A stretch of DNA of 64,000 bases. Origin: Heliocidaris tuberculata. Lineage: Eukaryota; Echinodermata; Echinoidea; Camarodonta; Echinometridae. The DNA lies in the NCBI GenBank assembly GCA_025618425.1, contig CM046848.1, forward strand, positions 29,262,592 to 29,326,591, read 5' to 3'. The notes beneath the pieces were generated by a model, which was given only the letters and a program-made list of their open reading frames with translations, was not told where the DNA came from and did no database searches. Made by a program: the position numbers and the translations under genes. This document shows positions 41,926-52,823 of the stretch, piece after piece. Each line of letters begins with the position of its first letter. The first letter of the stretch is position 1.

Positions 41926-42861
41926 GTGAATGAGTGCGCAGACAAGGGAACCTTCCCTTTTTTAGTGTCAAAATGACAGCGTTGCCTATTCTTGTGAAAA
42001 TGAAATTGTTCTTATTCGAATTTTAATCAGATTTTCGGCACAGTTACTCTCTAGGATATGAGGATTAAAATGAGGTCAGTCATTAGAGGAATACCAAAGG
42101 AAAAGCTTGTCAATTTCAAGTGAAATGTGCGCAGACAAGGGGCCCCCCATCATATCACTTTAATATTGGATTATTGCGTGCAATGCTATGGATAGGGCCT
42201 TCATTCCCTTCTAAATAAGGCTCAATATATAGACATAACATATGCAAGTGTGTGCATACACACCGAATAAGAAGGGACTTATTCCAGGATTTCACATAAA
42301 TCATGGTGTAAACTTACAAAAAGTAAAGACTGAGTGTAGGCCTACTTGATCTATTTATGCAATAAAAAAATGGATCCTCAGCCGCTCAGGTGCGCTCGTC
42401 CAGATCCAGATTCCTTGATGCTGGCTTTACGCCACCGGCCGGGGTCACAACACCATAGGTCACAACCATCACAACCATAGGTCAAAACTATTTAATGACT
42501 ATGGTCAAACCCACTAAACCATACCTCGGTCCGTTTTTTGTTTGTTGTTTAATGTTGTCGGCCAGTTGTCGGCGTTCATTCATATGATAAGAATATTTTA
42601 TTACGCCTTTTACTTTTATTATATTTGCGCCTTTTACCATGTTTACTTTTATCATATTATTATTATCAATTTAATGCATCTGTGGTTTATATTCTCTTTA
42701 TAAATTATATACATCAGTTTCTATTTTTTCTTCTTAATTACTCGTATGGTCTATTTATTTTTTATTTTTATTTTATTTATTTTTTTGGTAATAAGAAGAA
42801 GGAGTATGATCTCTGATCCACTGATCCGGTCAATATATGGGGGGGGGGGGGGGGGGGGGAT
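41926..42861. other. Gene-free stretch
   Basis: No supported gene. CACAACCATAGGTC-type short repeats near 42450-42500, a T-rich tract near 42690-42790, and a poly(G) run at about 42839-42859. Confidence 0.5.
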
Positions 42862-44146
42862 CGGGCTAACTTAAAGGGAAAGTTCACCCTGAAGATTACT
42901 TGAGTTTAAAAAATGCAGAAAAAATAAAGAAAAATATTGGCGAAGGTTTGATGAAAATCGGTCAAATAATAAAAGAGTTATGAGTATTTAAAGTTTTGGA
43001 TTCGTGACGTCACATGCGAGCAGCTGCCCATTGGTCATGTAATAAATATTCCATATATTCGCATTTTTTTTACGTTACACGATAAATTAATATTGTTTCT
43101 TTTCAGAATCTAGTATTGAATAGCATTTCTGACAATATATCAAATGCACAGACGAAAATATTCTAAATTTTCTGAGAAAACTGTATTTTATGGAATATTT
43201 ATCACATTACATAATGGAGGAGCTGCTCGCATGTGACGTCACAAAATCAAAACTTCAAAAGTCCATAACACCGTTATTCTTTAACGGATTTTCTCCAAAC
43301 TTTCGCCAATATTTTTCTTTATTTTTTCTGCATTTTTTAAACTCAAGTGATCTTCGGGGTGAACTTCCCCTTTAACTCGGCACTAGGGCCAGGGCGCCGG
43401 CGAACTCGGCACTACGGGAAAAGTGAGGCCGAGTTAGCCCGGAGGGTTTAAATCGATCATGAAATACCAATGTGTAAAGTTTTGTTGTGATTACTAGATA
43501 AGAATACGTTTATTAACCATTCTTTTTTATAGAATTGTATGAAATACTCAGTTAGATGATAATCTTGTAATTTTTTTGATGTAACATGATGTAAAAGTAA
43601 CATTTTAGACAGTTTAATCACACGAGACTGTGTTTGCATGGACTCGGAGCGATGAGTCGGACACACATATTGCAAAACCTCACAGTCGGTAAAAAAATGT
43701 TATCCATCAAGAATTTATGGAAGTAATATTAATATAATCAAATGAAAGGTTGTTAGTTTCAGTTTATGTTACACACATCATTAATATCTACGGAATTTTG
43801 CAGTAATTCATTCATAAAGTCCGAGTACCAAACCCATGGCCAGTTACTGAGTCAGTGAGTGCAACGCACGGCGATTGCGAATGCGAGCTGTGAATTGTGA
43901 TTAAACTGCCTAAAATATCACTTCATACGATGATATTAGCTATAGAAAATTGCAAGATGAACTTCAAAATAAGTATTTCATACAATTCTATCAAAAGAAC
44001 GGTTTAAAAACGTATTCTTGGCTAGTATTTAGTAATCAAAATGAAACCTTATGGATTGGTATTTCATGATCGATTCAACCTCTCTGGGCTAACTCGGCCT
44101 CGAATTTCCGGTAGGGCCGACTTCGCCCTAGTGCCGAGTTAGCCCG
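42862..44146. mobile_element. Foldback MITE with CGGGCTAACTCGGC ends
   Basis: Terminal repeats CGGGCTAAC/TCGGCACTAGGGC (left, split by a nested MITE) and GCCCTAGTGCCGAGTTAGCCCG (right, two blocks). The arms continue inward for about 330 bp, for example ATCGATCATGAAATACCAAT near 43452 and its inverse near 44060. Without the nested insert it is about 780 bp. A shorter relative is at 48793-49094. Confidence 0.7.
42871..43375. mobile_element. Nested palindromic MITE, AAGGGGAAGTTCACC ends
   Basis: About 505 bp inserted inside the left terminal repeat of the outer element. Inverted ends: TTAAAGGGAAAGTTCACC and GGTGAACTTCCCCTTTAA. Inner blocks (TGCAGAAAAAATAAAG, TGACGTCAC) are also inverted, so nearly the whole element can fold back. 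Ends of this type are widespread in marine invertebrate MITEs. Confidence 0.75.
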
Positions 44147-44154
44147 CATTCTGG

Positions 44155-44672
44155 GGAGCCAAGTGTTCACCAACTTATTCCGTCCAAATTTGCCTCATTT
44201 TGTGACAAAATTCAATCAAAACTCGTTTTTGTTACAAAATTAATGAATAGCTATTCATTTTGTAACAAAATGAATTTAATAGGGTAATTTTGTAACAAAA
44301 AAAAAATTCTGTTACAAAATTAACATTACGGAATCATTTTTCCGATTTCATTTTGTAACGAAAATCATTGTTGCAAAATTAACATGACAAAATTTTCATT
44401 TTGTTACAAAAATCATTCTGTTACAAAATGAACATGTCCAATTACATTTTGTAACGAAAATTATTTTGTCCGTTCTCATTTTATAACGAAAATAATTTTG
44501 TTACAAAATTAACATACGAAATTATTTTGTCAATTCTCATTTTGTAACAAAAATCATTCGGCCAGTCAGCGTTCTTTGAGCTGTATATGTACGTCGATGA
44601 CTTGACAAAATAAAATCTCTGTAGTACGGAATGAAATTCGGTATACAAAATGAGTTGGTGAACACTTGGCGC
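44155..44672. mobile_element. TTTTGTTACAAAA palindromic-array element 1
   Basis: About 518 bp between inverted ends GGAGCCAAGTGTTCACC and GGTGAACACTTGGCGC. The interior repeats TTTTGTAACAAAA and its inverse TTTTGTTACAAAA about ten times with 25-50-bp spacing. No open frame of note. Confidence 0.72.
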
Positions 44673-44679
44673 ACCTAGG

Positions 44680-45578
44680 GGCGCCAAGTGTTCACGGACT
44701 TATTTTGTACAAACTTGCCTCATTTTGTGACAAATTCACTCAAAACTCATTCTTGTTACAAAATTATTGAACAAGCAATTCATTTTGTAACAAAATGAAA
44801 TTGAAAAGGTAATTTTGTAACAAAGAAATTAACATGACAAAATTATGTGTCCATTCTCATTTTGTAACAAAAGTCATTCTGTTACAAAATGAAAATTGAC
44901 AAAATAATTTGGTCGTGATAATTTTGTAACAAAATGATTTTTGTTACAAAATGAGATTGGACAGAATTAGTTTGTGATGTTAATTTTGTAACAGAATGAA
45001 TTTTGTTACAAAATGAGAATGAACCAAATCATTCTGTCAGAATTAATTTTGTAACAAAATGATTTTTGTTACAAAATGAAAATGGACAAAACAAATTTTG
45101 TCATGATAATTTTGTAACAGAATTATTTTGGTTACAAAATACAAATGAACAAATTGATTTTGTCATGTTCATTTTGTAATAGAGTGATTTTTGTTACAAA
45201 ATGAGAATGGACAAAATAATTTCGTCAAGTTAATTTTGTAACAAAATTATTTTCGTTACAAAATGAGAACGGACAAAATAATTTTCGTTACAAAATATAA
45301 TTGGACATGTTCATTTTGTAACAGAATAATTTTTGTAACAAAATGAAAATTTTGTCATGTTGATTTTGTAACAGAATGATGTTCGTTACAAAATGAAATC
45401 GGACAAAATAATTCTGTAATGTTAATTTTGTAACAGAATATTTTTTTTGTTACAAAATTACCTTTTTAAATTCATTTTGTTACAAAATGAATTGCTGTTC
45501 AATAATTTTGTAACAAAAACGATTTTTGATTGAATTTTGTCACAAAATGAGGCAAGTTTGTACAGAATAAGTCGGTGA
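44680..45578. mobile_element. TTTTGTTACAAAA palindromic-array element 2
   Basis: About 900 bp beginning GGGCGCCAAGTGTTCAC and CTCATTTTGTGACAAA, ending with the inverse GAGGCAAGTTTGTACAG and AATAAGTCGGTGAA. The last CACTTGGCGCC bases are missing here but occur at 47021-47033 after a repeat of the same 23 bp. It holds about 25 copies of TTTTGTAACAAAA/TTTTGTTACAAAA, often alternating, so consecutive units can form hairpins. Confidence 0.75.
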
Positions 45579-45996
45579 AATTATAACTATGAATCTTTCA
45601 TATTATTATATTATTCTGTTTGGAACCATCTCATATTATTATCTATTGTTGATTGGAAAGAAATAAGCATGACCCCCCCCCCCCCCCCCCCCCCCCCCCC
45701 CATCGTTCATCCTGAATACCAATATTTTTTCCACTTTGTAAGACTTTTGCATTCTTGGACTCTGTATTTAAAAGAAGAAAAGAAAAAAAAAAAAGACTGA
45801 TAGATATGGGAATAACCAGATTTAGTTTTCACTGTAAGGTGCAAGGAAATATAGGTTCTATACGTCCTTTGGAATATTATGTTCGATCTCTTTTCAAAAC
45901 ATACCCCACCGAACCGCATCACATGTATTGTTCATGAGATCCCATTCTAAACAAAGCAAAGGACAACCTCAAAACTGCAAGTGTGTGCAAGTGCAA

Positions 45997-46865
45997 GCAG
46001 TGGCGTATCTACGGCGGGGGGGGGGGGGGGGGGGGCAGAGGGGGCATGTGCTCCGGGCGGCACTTAAAGGGGGCGCAAAAACCGGAAAAGAGATAAAGAA
46101 AAGGGGGAGAAACACAAGAAATTTTATGGTCTTTGAGGGTAATTTGCGCCCCTGTCAAGGACAAAATGCGTAAGAAATGGTGTTTATAGGGTTTGAAATG
46201 TGAAAATTTTCTAAAGCTCGGTCGCTTTGCTCCCTCGCATAATTATGTTGAAAATCTAGCCATCTCGCGCCCCAAATGGCGTTTTTAAAGTGTTAACCAT
46301 CAATTGACTCTAGTTGCTTTGCCCCCCCCCCCCACCCCCGCATAAGGCAGGAGCTTGTTAAACTTTGCGCCCCCAGATGGGATATAAGTGCATAAAAAGC
46401 ACTTTTAAAGTATAGAACATTCGAAAAAAATTATAAATTTGCCTTGCAATTGCTTTACTAAATTCCTCAAATATATTTCTTCAGGGTTTTCATTTATTTT
46501 GCGCCCCCAGAATAGTAATGTTCAAAATTTAAAAAAAAAATTCTATTGCTAGGGCGCTGTGTTCCCTTGGATATTTTTTTTTTTTTTTGGCAAGGTAAAA
46601 TACATAAGAAATTTCAATTTGAGGGGTGAAAAGGAAAAAAAATCTCCCGCTCGGTCGCGTTGCTCCCTCGCTTATACAATAATAATTCATCAAGTTTTGG
46701 CTAACAACTCCAGCTTATGTGCATCAAAACTCTTTTTCACCATCATTTCTGAATTAAAAACGCTCATCAATCTGAATTCGGGCATGGTGGGGGAGGGGGG
46801 GGGGGGGGCGCAGATTTGATAGTTTGCTCCGGGCGCCAGAATACCTAGAATAGACACGCCACTGC
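45997..46865. mobile_element. hAT-type MITE, GCAGTGGCGT ends
   Basis: 869 bp. Ends GCAGTGGCGTATCTACGG and TAGACACGCCACTGC, flanked by the exact 8-bp duplication AAGTGCAA (45989-45996 and 46866-46873). It carries G-runs near both ends. The target duplication and CAGTGGCG terminus support the hAT superfamily. No transposase frame. Confidence 0.82.
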
Positions 46866-47033
46866 AAGTGCAAGTCCAAAAGAAAATGCGAGTGTACGTG
46901 CAATTTATTCATGAAAACAACAATCTATCGGCAAGGTACTTACATAATAAAACACCTGTTTTTCATTTTTTTTCATGTTTGCCTGATGAAAGGATCCTTT
47001 GTACAGAATAAGTCGGTGAACACTTGGCGCCCC

Positions 47034-48792
47034 ATAACAAATACCTTCTTGCCAGACGTAGACCGGCGCGTTACATGTTGCGCAGTCTTCTCGGTAAGAT
47101 CATGATGAGGCTTAGGCAACTTATAACTCTGGTGTCTGATTATCGGTCTAATGGGGGGGGGGGGGGGGGGGGGGGCGGGGTGGATCTTGATTGAGTCTCC
47201 ACTAGGCCTACTGCCGTCTTTGAATTTGCACCCAATAAACAAAAAATAAAACAAAAAAACAAAAGACGAAGGGGATTGGTGATAGTTTGATCGAAATACA
47301 GAGCATTTGGGCAGCACAGCTTGGTCTAGGGGCACTTTGGGGATTTTTTCAGGGGTGTGTTACACCCCCTTCCCGATAGAAACTTTTGTAAGTTTTTATA
47401 TTTTTTGTAATATACACACCCATACCTCTTCCTTCTGACACTCCATGAGCCTCAAGGGTAAAGATTTACCTAAATTTTTAGGAGCCGATCGACTGACAAC
47501 TACCCCGACGGAAAATGTTGTCAGTTTTTGTGTTTTTGGTTATGTATAGTCATACAACTTCCTTCTGACAAAGCTGGCGCATATGTTATAGATGGGCTTA
47601 AATCGACCCGACTTGGGCCCTTTTGGGGGCTCTGGGGGCCAAATCCGGCGGCTTCGCGGCTGACAAGCGGCTTTTTGTGAATGACTTGGATGATCTAACT
47701 TTAAGGGGTCAAATCTCATATGTAAAATGGGGTGACGGTTTTTATGGGACAGGCTCCCAGTCTATATGGGTACCGCGAGCGCTAGTGTTTCCACCATCGA
47801 ATTTACACATAGGTTTAACTTCGATGGTTTCCACACCATAAAGAAAGAAAGAAAGAAAGAAGAAGAAAAAAAAAAAAAAATCTTGATCAGCCTAGAACCC
47901 CCAATTTCCTGAAATTTTCTAAAGGTGCTTAAATGCTATTTGTTGTTTTTCTACCATGATTACCAGAGAGGCTAACGTTAAACTTATTGTCAAGCCTGAA
48001 CATCAACTTTTTGGTTTAAAAATATTGCATTGCGAGGGAGCAAAGCGAGCGAGCGAGCATAATTTAGAATCTCAGTCACTTCCGAGGAAATTAGAAAAAA
48101 AAAAAATATCGATTTCTACACTTAAACAAAGAGAAAAGTTTCACTTTCATGAAAATTCCTGAATATACTGAAATTTCATGAAATTATTTGATTTCCCTGA
48201 ACAACTGCCAAAATTATCCGAAGAAGAAAATGGAAACACTGGCGATAGCAGTGACTCAGCTAGCTGTATGCATTCACTCGGTCAAATGACTAGCCATTTA
48301 CATAGGCGCTATAAATCGTGATTTCAAAAAAAAAAACCAAAAACAAAAAAACAAAACAAAAAACAACAACAATAAATAATAATAACTACATAATATGATA
48401 ATAGTCATCATGATGATGATGATGAATAAGCCTAATAATAATTATAATACATAATTATAAAAACAATAGGCCTAATAAATAATAATAATAATAATAGGGG
48501 GCCTAATAATGATAATAATTTTTAAAGGTGCCTATTTAAAATGATATCTGTTTTGTTCTTGGTTGGACATTGATTGGGGCGGAAACATGGGCTGATCTAG
48601 GATTTTAAATAGGGGGAGGGATAGGCTCCCTACAATAAAAGCAAACAAACAAACAAAGAAGTTCAACGAGACCACCTCGTTTCACGAGGGATGGAAACTC
48701 AAAAAGAGATATTGCAAAAAGGGTTACATGATAGATTCACACGTGACCCTTCCACCTATATAGCATATGTAGAAGATGGTCAGGAGGGGGTC
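47034..48792. other. Gene-free stretch
   Basis: No supported gene. A poly(G) run near 47154-47175, short hairpins (ACCATCGAA at 47800 and its inverse near 47821), ATA and AAAAC repeats between 48330 and 48510. Frames here give no recognisable protein. Confidence 0.5.
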
Positions 48793-49094
48793 GTGCTAAC
48801 TCGGCACTAGGGCGAACTCGGCAACGTGCGGTGACTATGTTTCGAGAGTTGAAGTCCACGCTACGCACCGTACCCTTTTTTAACCTTGGATTTCATGTTT
48901 TGCATAATTTTACTTCTTGAAATTGTCAACATTACTTCTTTGCTAATCATTTTACACATTGATATCAAAAAATTTGAAATGTGTAATTAAATGCGAAATT
49001 CAACACAAGTGTTTGCGATCACTCTAACTCTCTGGGCTCACTCCGCGGCGATTTTTTGCCAAGGCCGAGTTCGCGCTAGTGCCGAGTTAGCCCG
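48793..49094. mobile_element. Small MITE with GTGCTAACTCGGC ends
   Basis: 302 bp. The left GTGCTAACTCGGCACTAGGG and the right GCGCTAGTGCCGAGTTAGC are inverted. Same family as the outer element at 42862-44146 but with a different, shorter interior. Confidence 0.68.
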
Positions 49095-49213
49095 CATCCG
49101 TCAGGAGCTATACGGTGTCTGTACTGTCGAAGGGAATAAGGCCTATCTATATGCCCTACACTGGAGTAGGCTACCCATAACCTGGCCACCAATGGTGAAA
49201 TCACTTGTTGGCC

Positions 49214-49403
49214 CAGTGGTGGATTGGGTGGGGGTGGGGCACATCCGGCCCGTGCCCCCTTTTGAAACCAAAGTGTACATTGTGCCCCCCCCTTTTTTTT
49301 GCTTGTCAGAGAATTGTGGAGGAAAAGTGGACCACATAATGGCTTGTCAGAAAATTTTCTGAGATTTGTGCCCCCTCTTTTACAAAATCTGGATCCGCCC
49401 CTG
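49214..49403. mobile_element. hAT-type MITE, CAGTGGTGGATTGGG ends
   Basis: 190 bp. The left CAGTGGTGGATTGGG and the right inverse CTGGATCCGCCCCTG. The 8-bp flanks TGTTGGCC and TGTTGGTC match at seven positions. The interior has CGTGCCCCCTTTTG-type sequence typical of this MITE class. Confidence 0.65.
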
Positions 49404-49986
49404 TGTTGGTCTACCAGTATCCGGCTTCAGACTGAATGTTGCCCGATGATGTTGCAATATCCAAAGGCCCCCGCAGTCTCTCTTGAGCCATCTCCCCCTT
49501 CTATCTCTCTCTTTCTCTCTCTCCCCCCTCTCCTCTTTCTTTCATTTCCCCTCCTTCTTCCCCCGCTCTTTCTTTCTCCTCTATTTTCTTCTGATTTGAG
49601 GGGGCCGACCTTCACCCCTGGATTGCTTATTATTCATTCATAATACCCCCAACTCCACCTAACTGAAAACCAATTGCTATATGTATTAGTGCATAAACTG
49701 GCACCATTTTCATCTATATAATTTATCATCTCGCCCTAAACGAGGAAGTCAATTAAAGGTAAATTCCAGTCCGTCCCCATGGTTCTTAGCCTTTTGACAA
49801 GGCCCTCGTGACTTGGCTATTTTTCTCGGCAAGTAAGCTAGTAGTGGCTGCATAACAAGACTAGCCGCCCAGCCCGGTGAATGCGCGATCGAGCGACGTG
49901 AGTCGCGAGGGCCTTTTGGAACCTGGCCTGTATTTCTTATGCTATCCCTTGTTCCTAGCAAGGATCTGCTACCTTATAGGTAGGAG
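49404..49986. other. Gene-free stretch with CT-rich tract
   Basis: A polypyrimidine tract at about 49494-49590 gives spurious open frames on both strands. The rest, rising in GC toward 49900, leads into the promoter-like cluster. Confidence 0.5.
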
Positions 49987-50039
49987 CCAATCAGCGAACG
50001 TATCTTCGCATGACGTCAGCATAAATTTGGTATGCAAAT
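49987..50039 (+). promoter_or_regulatory. Promoter-like cluster: CCAAT, CRE, octamer
   Basis: CCAAT at 49987-49991, a perfect cAMP-response element TGACGTCA at 50011-50018 and a perfect octamer ATGCAAAT at 50032-50039 lie within 53 bp, 40 bp upstream of an ATG in good Kozak context. The sequence around it has more CpG than its surroundings. No TATA box in the usual place, though ATAAATTTG is at 50021. It may be a core promoter or a copied fragment of one. Confidence 0.35.
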
Positions 50040-50078
50040 TCGCCTTCATCTCGGCACCCCGTGCAAGCTACATCAATC

Positions 50079-50147
50079 ATGGCGTCCGAAGAAGAATTGT
50101 TGCTGAAAAGCACGGAATTTGCCTCGCAAATGCTGAAAATTTCATAA
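50079..50147 (+). CDS. 22-residue ORF or truncated first exon
   Basis: The ATG at 50079 (context atcATGG) opens MASEEELLLKSTEFASQMLK and stops at TAA 50145-50147. It has the look of an acidic-start first exon, but no GT donor precedes the stop and a microsatellite of ATA repeats begins straight after. Probably the broken 5' end of a copied gene. Confidence 0.25.
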   Translation: MASEEELLLKSTEFASQMLKIS

Positions 50148-50340
50148 CGATAATAATAATAGAGATAACGAAAGCAATAACAATAACAATAATAATAATG
50201 ATAACAATAATAACCATTATAATAATAATCAACATAATTAATATTATTATAATTATATTCATTAGTGCTTAACCATTGTAAGAAATTGAAATGAATATTC
50301 CGATGTAAATGTCAGCCATCATTTTGTGTTTTTATACAGT

Positions 50341-50364
50341 CCTGATGAAGATCATTGATCGAAA
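50341..50364 (+). ncRNA. Hammerhead-like core 1, degenerate
   Basis: CTGATGA (50342-50348), a GATC/GATC stem with an ATT loop, then GAAA (50361-50364) reproduce the conserved hammerhead core order. No clear stem III or cleavage triplet follows. Similar CGAAAGCTTG sequence ends the possible Penelope-like segment at 26.8 kb. Confidence 0.3.
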
Positions 50365-50448
50365 GCTTGACAAATAAAGGAGGACAATACAAGCTACGAC
50401 CGTCTCACAGTGACATTTCTTTCATTATATATATATATATATATGAGT

Positions 50449-50495
50449 TGCCTGATGATCGTATCTCCTGTAGGTAGCGTGAAACTCGGAGTAGC
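50449..50495 (+). ncRNA. Hammerhead-like motif 2
   Basis: CTGATGA (50452-50458), a stem II that can pair CUCC with GG-U-AG around a UGUA loop, GAAA (50481-50484), a tiny stem III CUC/GAG, then GUA as a possible cleavage triplet. Stem I is short (about three pairs). The layout resembles the minimal type I hammerheads reported in Penelope-like retroelements. It lies 110 bp after core 1, across a TA microsatellite. Confidence 0.38.
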
Positions 50496-50602
50496 ACAAT
50501 AAAGATCAGATGAACCTTATGTCACCTGTGTGGATTGAAATTATTATTTAGAGCTCTTCCTTCTTACAGACATCGAACACTCTGTACAAGGATAGCATTC
50601 AC

Positions 50603-50604
<2 letters not shown>

Positions 50605-50682
<78 letters not shown>
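50605..50682. repeat. GT/TA compound microsatellite
   Basis: About 19 GT repeats followed by about 19 TA repeats. Confidence 0.92.
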
Positions 50683-50683
<1 letters not shown>

Positions 50684-50689
50684 TTAAAA

Positions 50690-51000
50690 TCTATATTCAA
50701 GTTCAAGTTCACTTTATTTCATATTCACATTTCACATTTCATTTTTTAATACATATTGTCGGTTTCGTTTACAAGAAATAATAATAATAAAATAATACAG
50801 TGTTTATTTAATAACCATAAGTACGTTAAAAAAATATATTGTATCACTTTGGTTTACTTGTCGTAACTTGTAAATAATGACTAACAAATTTGGAATTGAG
50901 GATATGAAGGAGCCTAAGGTAAAAGCAAAGCTTGTTGGTTATAGGCTCCAGAGAGTAATAAAATAAGTCTTACAAGGTTGTCAGAATGAACAAGAAACAG
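50690..51000 (-). mobile_element. Possible LINE 3' UTR fragment
   Basis: Read on the minus strand the sequence has GGAGCCTATAACCAACAAGC and AGCTTTGCTTTTACC, then a tail GTGAATATGAAATAAAGTG, a pattern common in CR1-like 3' UTRs. No coding remnant. Confidence 0.3.
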
Positions 51001-52655
51001 TTGAAGATAAGTGTAAATAAAACAACTACATGTATTATTAAAATTTGTATCAAATGTGAATGAATAATCAGCGAAGGATACTTAAATACAAATAATAAAA
51101 GTATTGATTTAAGCACAAAAAAGCATATAGTAACCGATATATAATGTACACACCACCCATGCACATGGCAAAGTCGTAAGTCATACCGAAATTTTGTCGT
51201 GACTTTTTATGTATGTAGGCCATGTATTAAAAGCAAAATGTTTTAAAATGTATTGTTAAAATGTTAAGTATCGATACATCGATATGCATTTTTTCCGGCT
51301 TGGTTGCTACACCCCCTCACAGACTAATTACTTAAGCGTATGATTTAACGCGCTTTACAAAAAAAAAAATAATAATAATAATTAAAAAAAATAATAATAA
51401 AAAAAAATAATAAATAAAAAATAAAATCCCGGTCCCCCAACAGAAAGTGGTGATCCACTGTGCCGCCCTCCCGATCCCATTGAAAGAAATCCTGGCTAAT
51501 GATATGGCTGCTATGGTGATAACCTTTCTGCTCCGCCTCGCACCTGCTGTTTTAAAAAAAAACTAATTAATCACAGCAGTCTCAATGGTCCTACTTGCCA
51601 ACAGAGAATGGTGCGGATGAATTGGAACAAAAATAGAACTTGTTTTTGACATTAGTTTCCCTCCAGGATTGATTCAGTCTTCCGACCCTGTTCATTTCTT
51701 TTGATTGCGATGAGCATGTGAGTAAAAAATAAATAGCCTGTTGAGAGCCAAAAGGGCGGTAACTCTGTATTGAAGTATATGATTTAACACCCTACTGGCT
51801 CTCAGCAGACGTCCATATTATCTGTATGCAGTGCCTTTCTGTATTTGTAATTCAGCAAGAATTAGTTTTTTTTTTCATTTTTTTTTTATAGTGGTGGTTC
51901 CAAAACACCCATTTATTCTTATTTCCTACACATTTAACTTTTCAGAACAGTTTCTCGATAGTTTCTTTCAAAATAGAAGGCTACCATCGGTAGTGTAGAC
52001 CTAGTACTGGTATAATTAAGAGAGCATTATTTTTTTATTTTTATTGTAATGAAGCATGATCTGTGTTATTTTCTTTACGGGGCATCCCAGTATAGACCGA
52101 CAGCCCACGAGACCGACAATATCGGTCTAGTGAACCATCAGAAAAGTGTTCAGAAGGCCTACAAGACTGACATTCTTGCTTTCGTGGGCTGTAGCCCTTT
52201 CTCAATAAACATCTCAAACAAAACCACATTCGCCTCCCTGTCATAATTTCTCCTGAAAAATGGATGATAGAAAAAAATCTCTAATCTGAAGGCAAGACTA
52301 AATTATTCAAGGATACGGGGGAATTCCCAATGACCTCACTGATCTCGTGGTCAGTGGGAATTCCATGATGCATAAACGCAATATACATACAAAACAAAAA
52401 ATCTTATTTCCCTTTCGATACAGACACTACCTCTCACCTGCCCACGGGATAGATAATTAACCGAGGACAATGACTTTGTTGCGAAATCGACCACGTGATA
52501 ATGATTCATGAAATTGAAATTTAGTTCTGCGACTCAATAATGGGAGCGACTAAGTTAGGTAAAAAAGAAAGGGAAAGAAAAGAGGCTAGCACAATGAACA
52601 CTTGCTATACTGGGCCTTAATTCGTGGTTACATTCTTACAAAAAGGTAATTTAAG
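51001..52655. other. Gene-free stretch
   Basis: No supported gene. A-rich AATAAT tracts at 51360-51425. A hairpin formed by ACAGCCCACGA near 52099 and its inverse TCGTGGGCTGT near 52182, enclosing AGACCGACAATATCGGTCT. Confidence 0.5.
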
Positions 52656-52761
52656 CAGAGGCGTCGGAACGTCGGGCTCAGACAATGGTTCAGGGGGTGA
52701 GGGTCTGGCGGACAAAAGATGCCCCCATCCATTGTCCGAGCCCGACGTTCCGACGCCTCTG
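52656..52761. mobile_element. hAT-type hairpin MITE, copy 2
   Basis: 106 bp. Ends CAGAGGCGTCGGAACGTCGG and its exact inverse; flanks AATTTAAG and AATGTAAG match at seven of eight positions. Same family as 510-608, including the shared central CGGACAAAAGAT. Confidence 0.8.
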
Positions 52762-52823
52762 AATGTAAGGATTGAGGGATCGAGGGGGATCCTCCTCAGA
52801 AGTGCGCCCTTGTGTTGAGGTGT

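Noticed and set aside
44155..45578. CRISPR-like array of regularly spaced short repeats
   Set aside because: Spacing is irregular, motifs alternate in orientation, the genome is eukaryotic and the array sits inside inverted termini.
50079..50272. Continuation of the 49877-50272 frame as a protein
   Set aside because: Its C-terminal half is an ATA microsatellite read as Ile/Thr; only the short ORF with the Kozak start is worth noting.
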